Source: Pleurodeles waltl
Lineage: Eukaryota; Chordata; Amphibia; Caudata; Salamandridae
Assembly: GCF_031143425.1 (NCBI RefSeq)
Contig: NC_090451.1
Span: forward strand, 351,424,339 to 351,488,338
DNA: 64,000 nucleotides
Reading direction: 5' to 3'
The number at the start of each line of letters is the position of its first letter. The first letter of the stretch is position 1. Of this stretch, positions 63,294-64,000 are shown piece after piece. Below the pieces are notes generated by a model. That model had not been told where the DNA came from and searched no databases. It saw nothing but the letters and a program-made list of their open reading frames with translations. A program made the position numbers and the translations under genes.

Positions 63294-63636
63294 TTTCGAA
63301 ATGTTAGGTTCTAGATCTTATCTATAATACCATGCACATTTCCATCCACACAATACAAGAACAGTTCAGACAGTCTCCTAACATAGAAGCATTCAGTGAA
63401 CCTATTTCAGCTCTTTGCTTCCTGCAGCATGGATAGTTATGATTTTCTTATTAAACTTTATTGCGATGCAGTGGTCTCAGCTTTTGATTTACTAAAAAGT
63501 ATATTTATGATCATAATGAAAACACAAATAACCCTTCATTTACCAGACTTGAACCTACCTTAGCTGGAACACATGGTAAAACTGTATAATATAACTACAT
63601 TCAGCATAAATGTCCATCTCCCTGTGTTAGGAAACA
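63294..63636. other. Intron 3 DNA, no feature seen
   Basis: AT-rich, nothing recognisable. Confidence 0.4.
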
Positions 63637-63944
63637 GCCTTAACAACGTGGCTCGAGTCACGTTGTGCCTTTACAACGCGGACTGAACCACAAATGTGTC
63701 TTTACAACGCATTCCTTTACCACTCAAGTCATTACAACGACTTGCCTTAGGGAAAGTGTTGTTGGACTGATGTTGGACTTTAAGTCCAACACTTTCCCTA
63801 CTGTGGCGCTGACTGGAGTTGGAATAGTAAACTATACTATTCCTAAGTCTAGCGCTTTCCCCAAGGCAAGTCGTTGTAATGGCTTGCGTGGTAAAAGAAT
63901 GCGTTGCAGAGACTCATTCGTGGTTTGGGCCGCGTTCTTAAGGC
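63637..63944. mobile_element. Large palindromic MITE with ACAACG motifs
   Basis: The left arm runs GCCTTAACAACG...ACAACGCATTCYTTTACCAC, then CATTACAACGACTTGCCTTA and GGGAAAG. It is mirrored by the right arm (CTTTCCCCAAGGCAAGTCGT, TGTAATGGCTTGCGTGGTAA, ...CGTTCTTAAGGC). The hexamer ACAACG/CGTTGT recurs along both arms. A smaller palindrome TTGGACTTTAAGTCCAA sits near the centre (about 63773). There is no ORF. The outer ends may extend a few tens of bases further. Confidence 0.7.
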
Positions 63945-64000
63945 AGGCACGCTATAGACCTGCGTTGTTCCGACACACAACCCCCTGTGTTAACTGTGTA

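Overview
The window looks like a piece of a very large, transposon-bloated vertebrate genome, most likely a salamander or newt. The grounds are: three vertebrate-type coding exons spread over about 43 kb, introns filled with degenerate retroelements, a DIRS-type (tyrosine-recombinase) retroelement, L1/Tx1-like and L2-like LINEs, long TG...CA solo LTRs, and palindromic CpG-rich MITEs. The species assignment is inference. No prokaryotic operon, CRISPR array, tRNA or rRNA was recognised. Almost every six-frame ORF here is chance or transposon debris. The one host gene I can support is CEP89 (CCDC123) on the + strand, 5' end only. Exon 1 is 17959-17997, exon 2 is 43795-43901 and exon 3 is 60674 to about 60832. 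They join in frame (intron phases 0 and 2) and encode roughly the first 101 residues. The rest of the gene lies beyond the right edge. A CpG-richer segment just upstream (about 17590-17958) is the likely promoter and 5' UTR. Layout: 1-17 kb is upstream intergenic DNA. It holds the end of a solo LTR (family B), a palindromic MITE, a pair of nested family-A LTRs each with a perfect 5-bp target duplication (5965-11773), and a family-B LTR carrying a 45-bp minisatellite. Intron 1 (17998-43794) contains a nearly full-length but inactivated LINE on the minus strand (about 19.1-26.1 kb) with two tandem 5' monomers, an unrecognised GC-rich segment, two hAT MITEs, a second palindromic MITE, an L1/Tx1-like LINE fragment, an LTR fragment, a + strand DIRS fragment, and a DIRS-like element on the minus strand that stops about 120 bp before exon 2. 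Intron 2 (43902-60673) contains piggyBac-associated modular repeats, a dead piggyBac transposase split by a 2.6-kb solo LTR, and an L2-like LINE with an intact 340-codon reverse-transcriptase ORF. The visible part of intron 3 contains another family-B solo LTR with a 5-bp target duplication and a large palindromic MITE. The functional story is one ciliary/centrosomal gene whose first introns have become transposon graveyards. The insertions can be put in relative order because elements nest inside one another.
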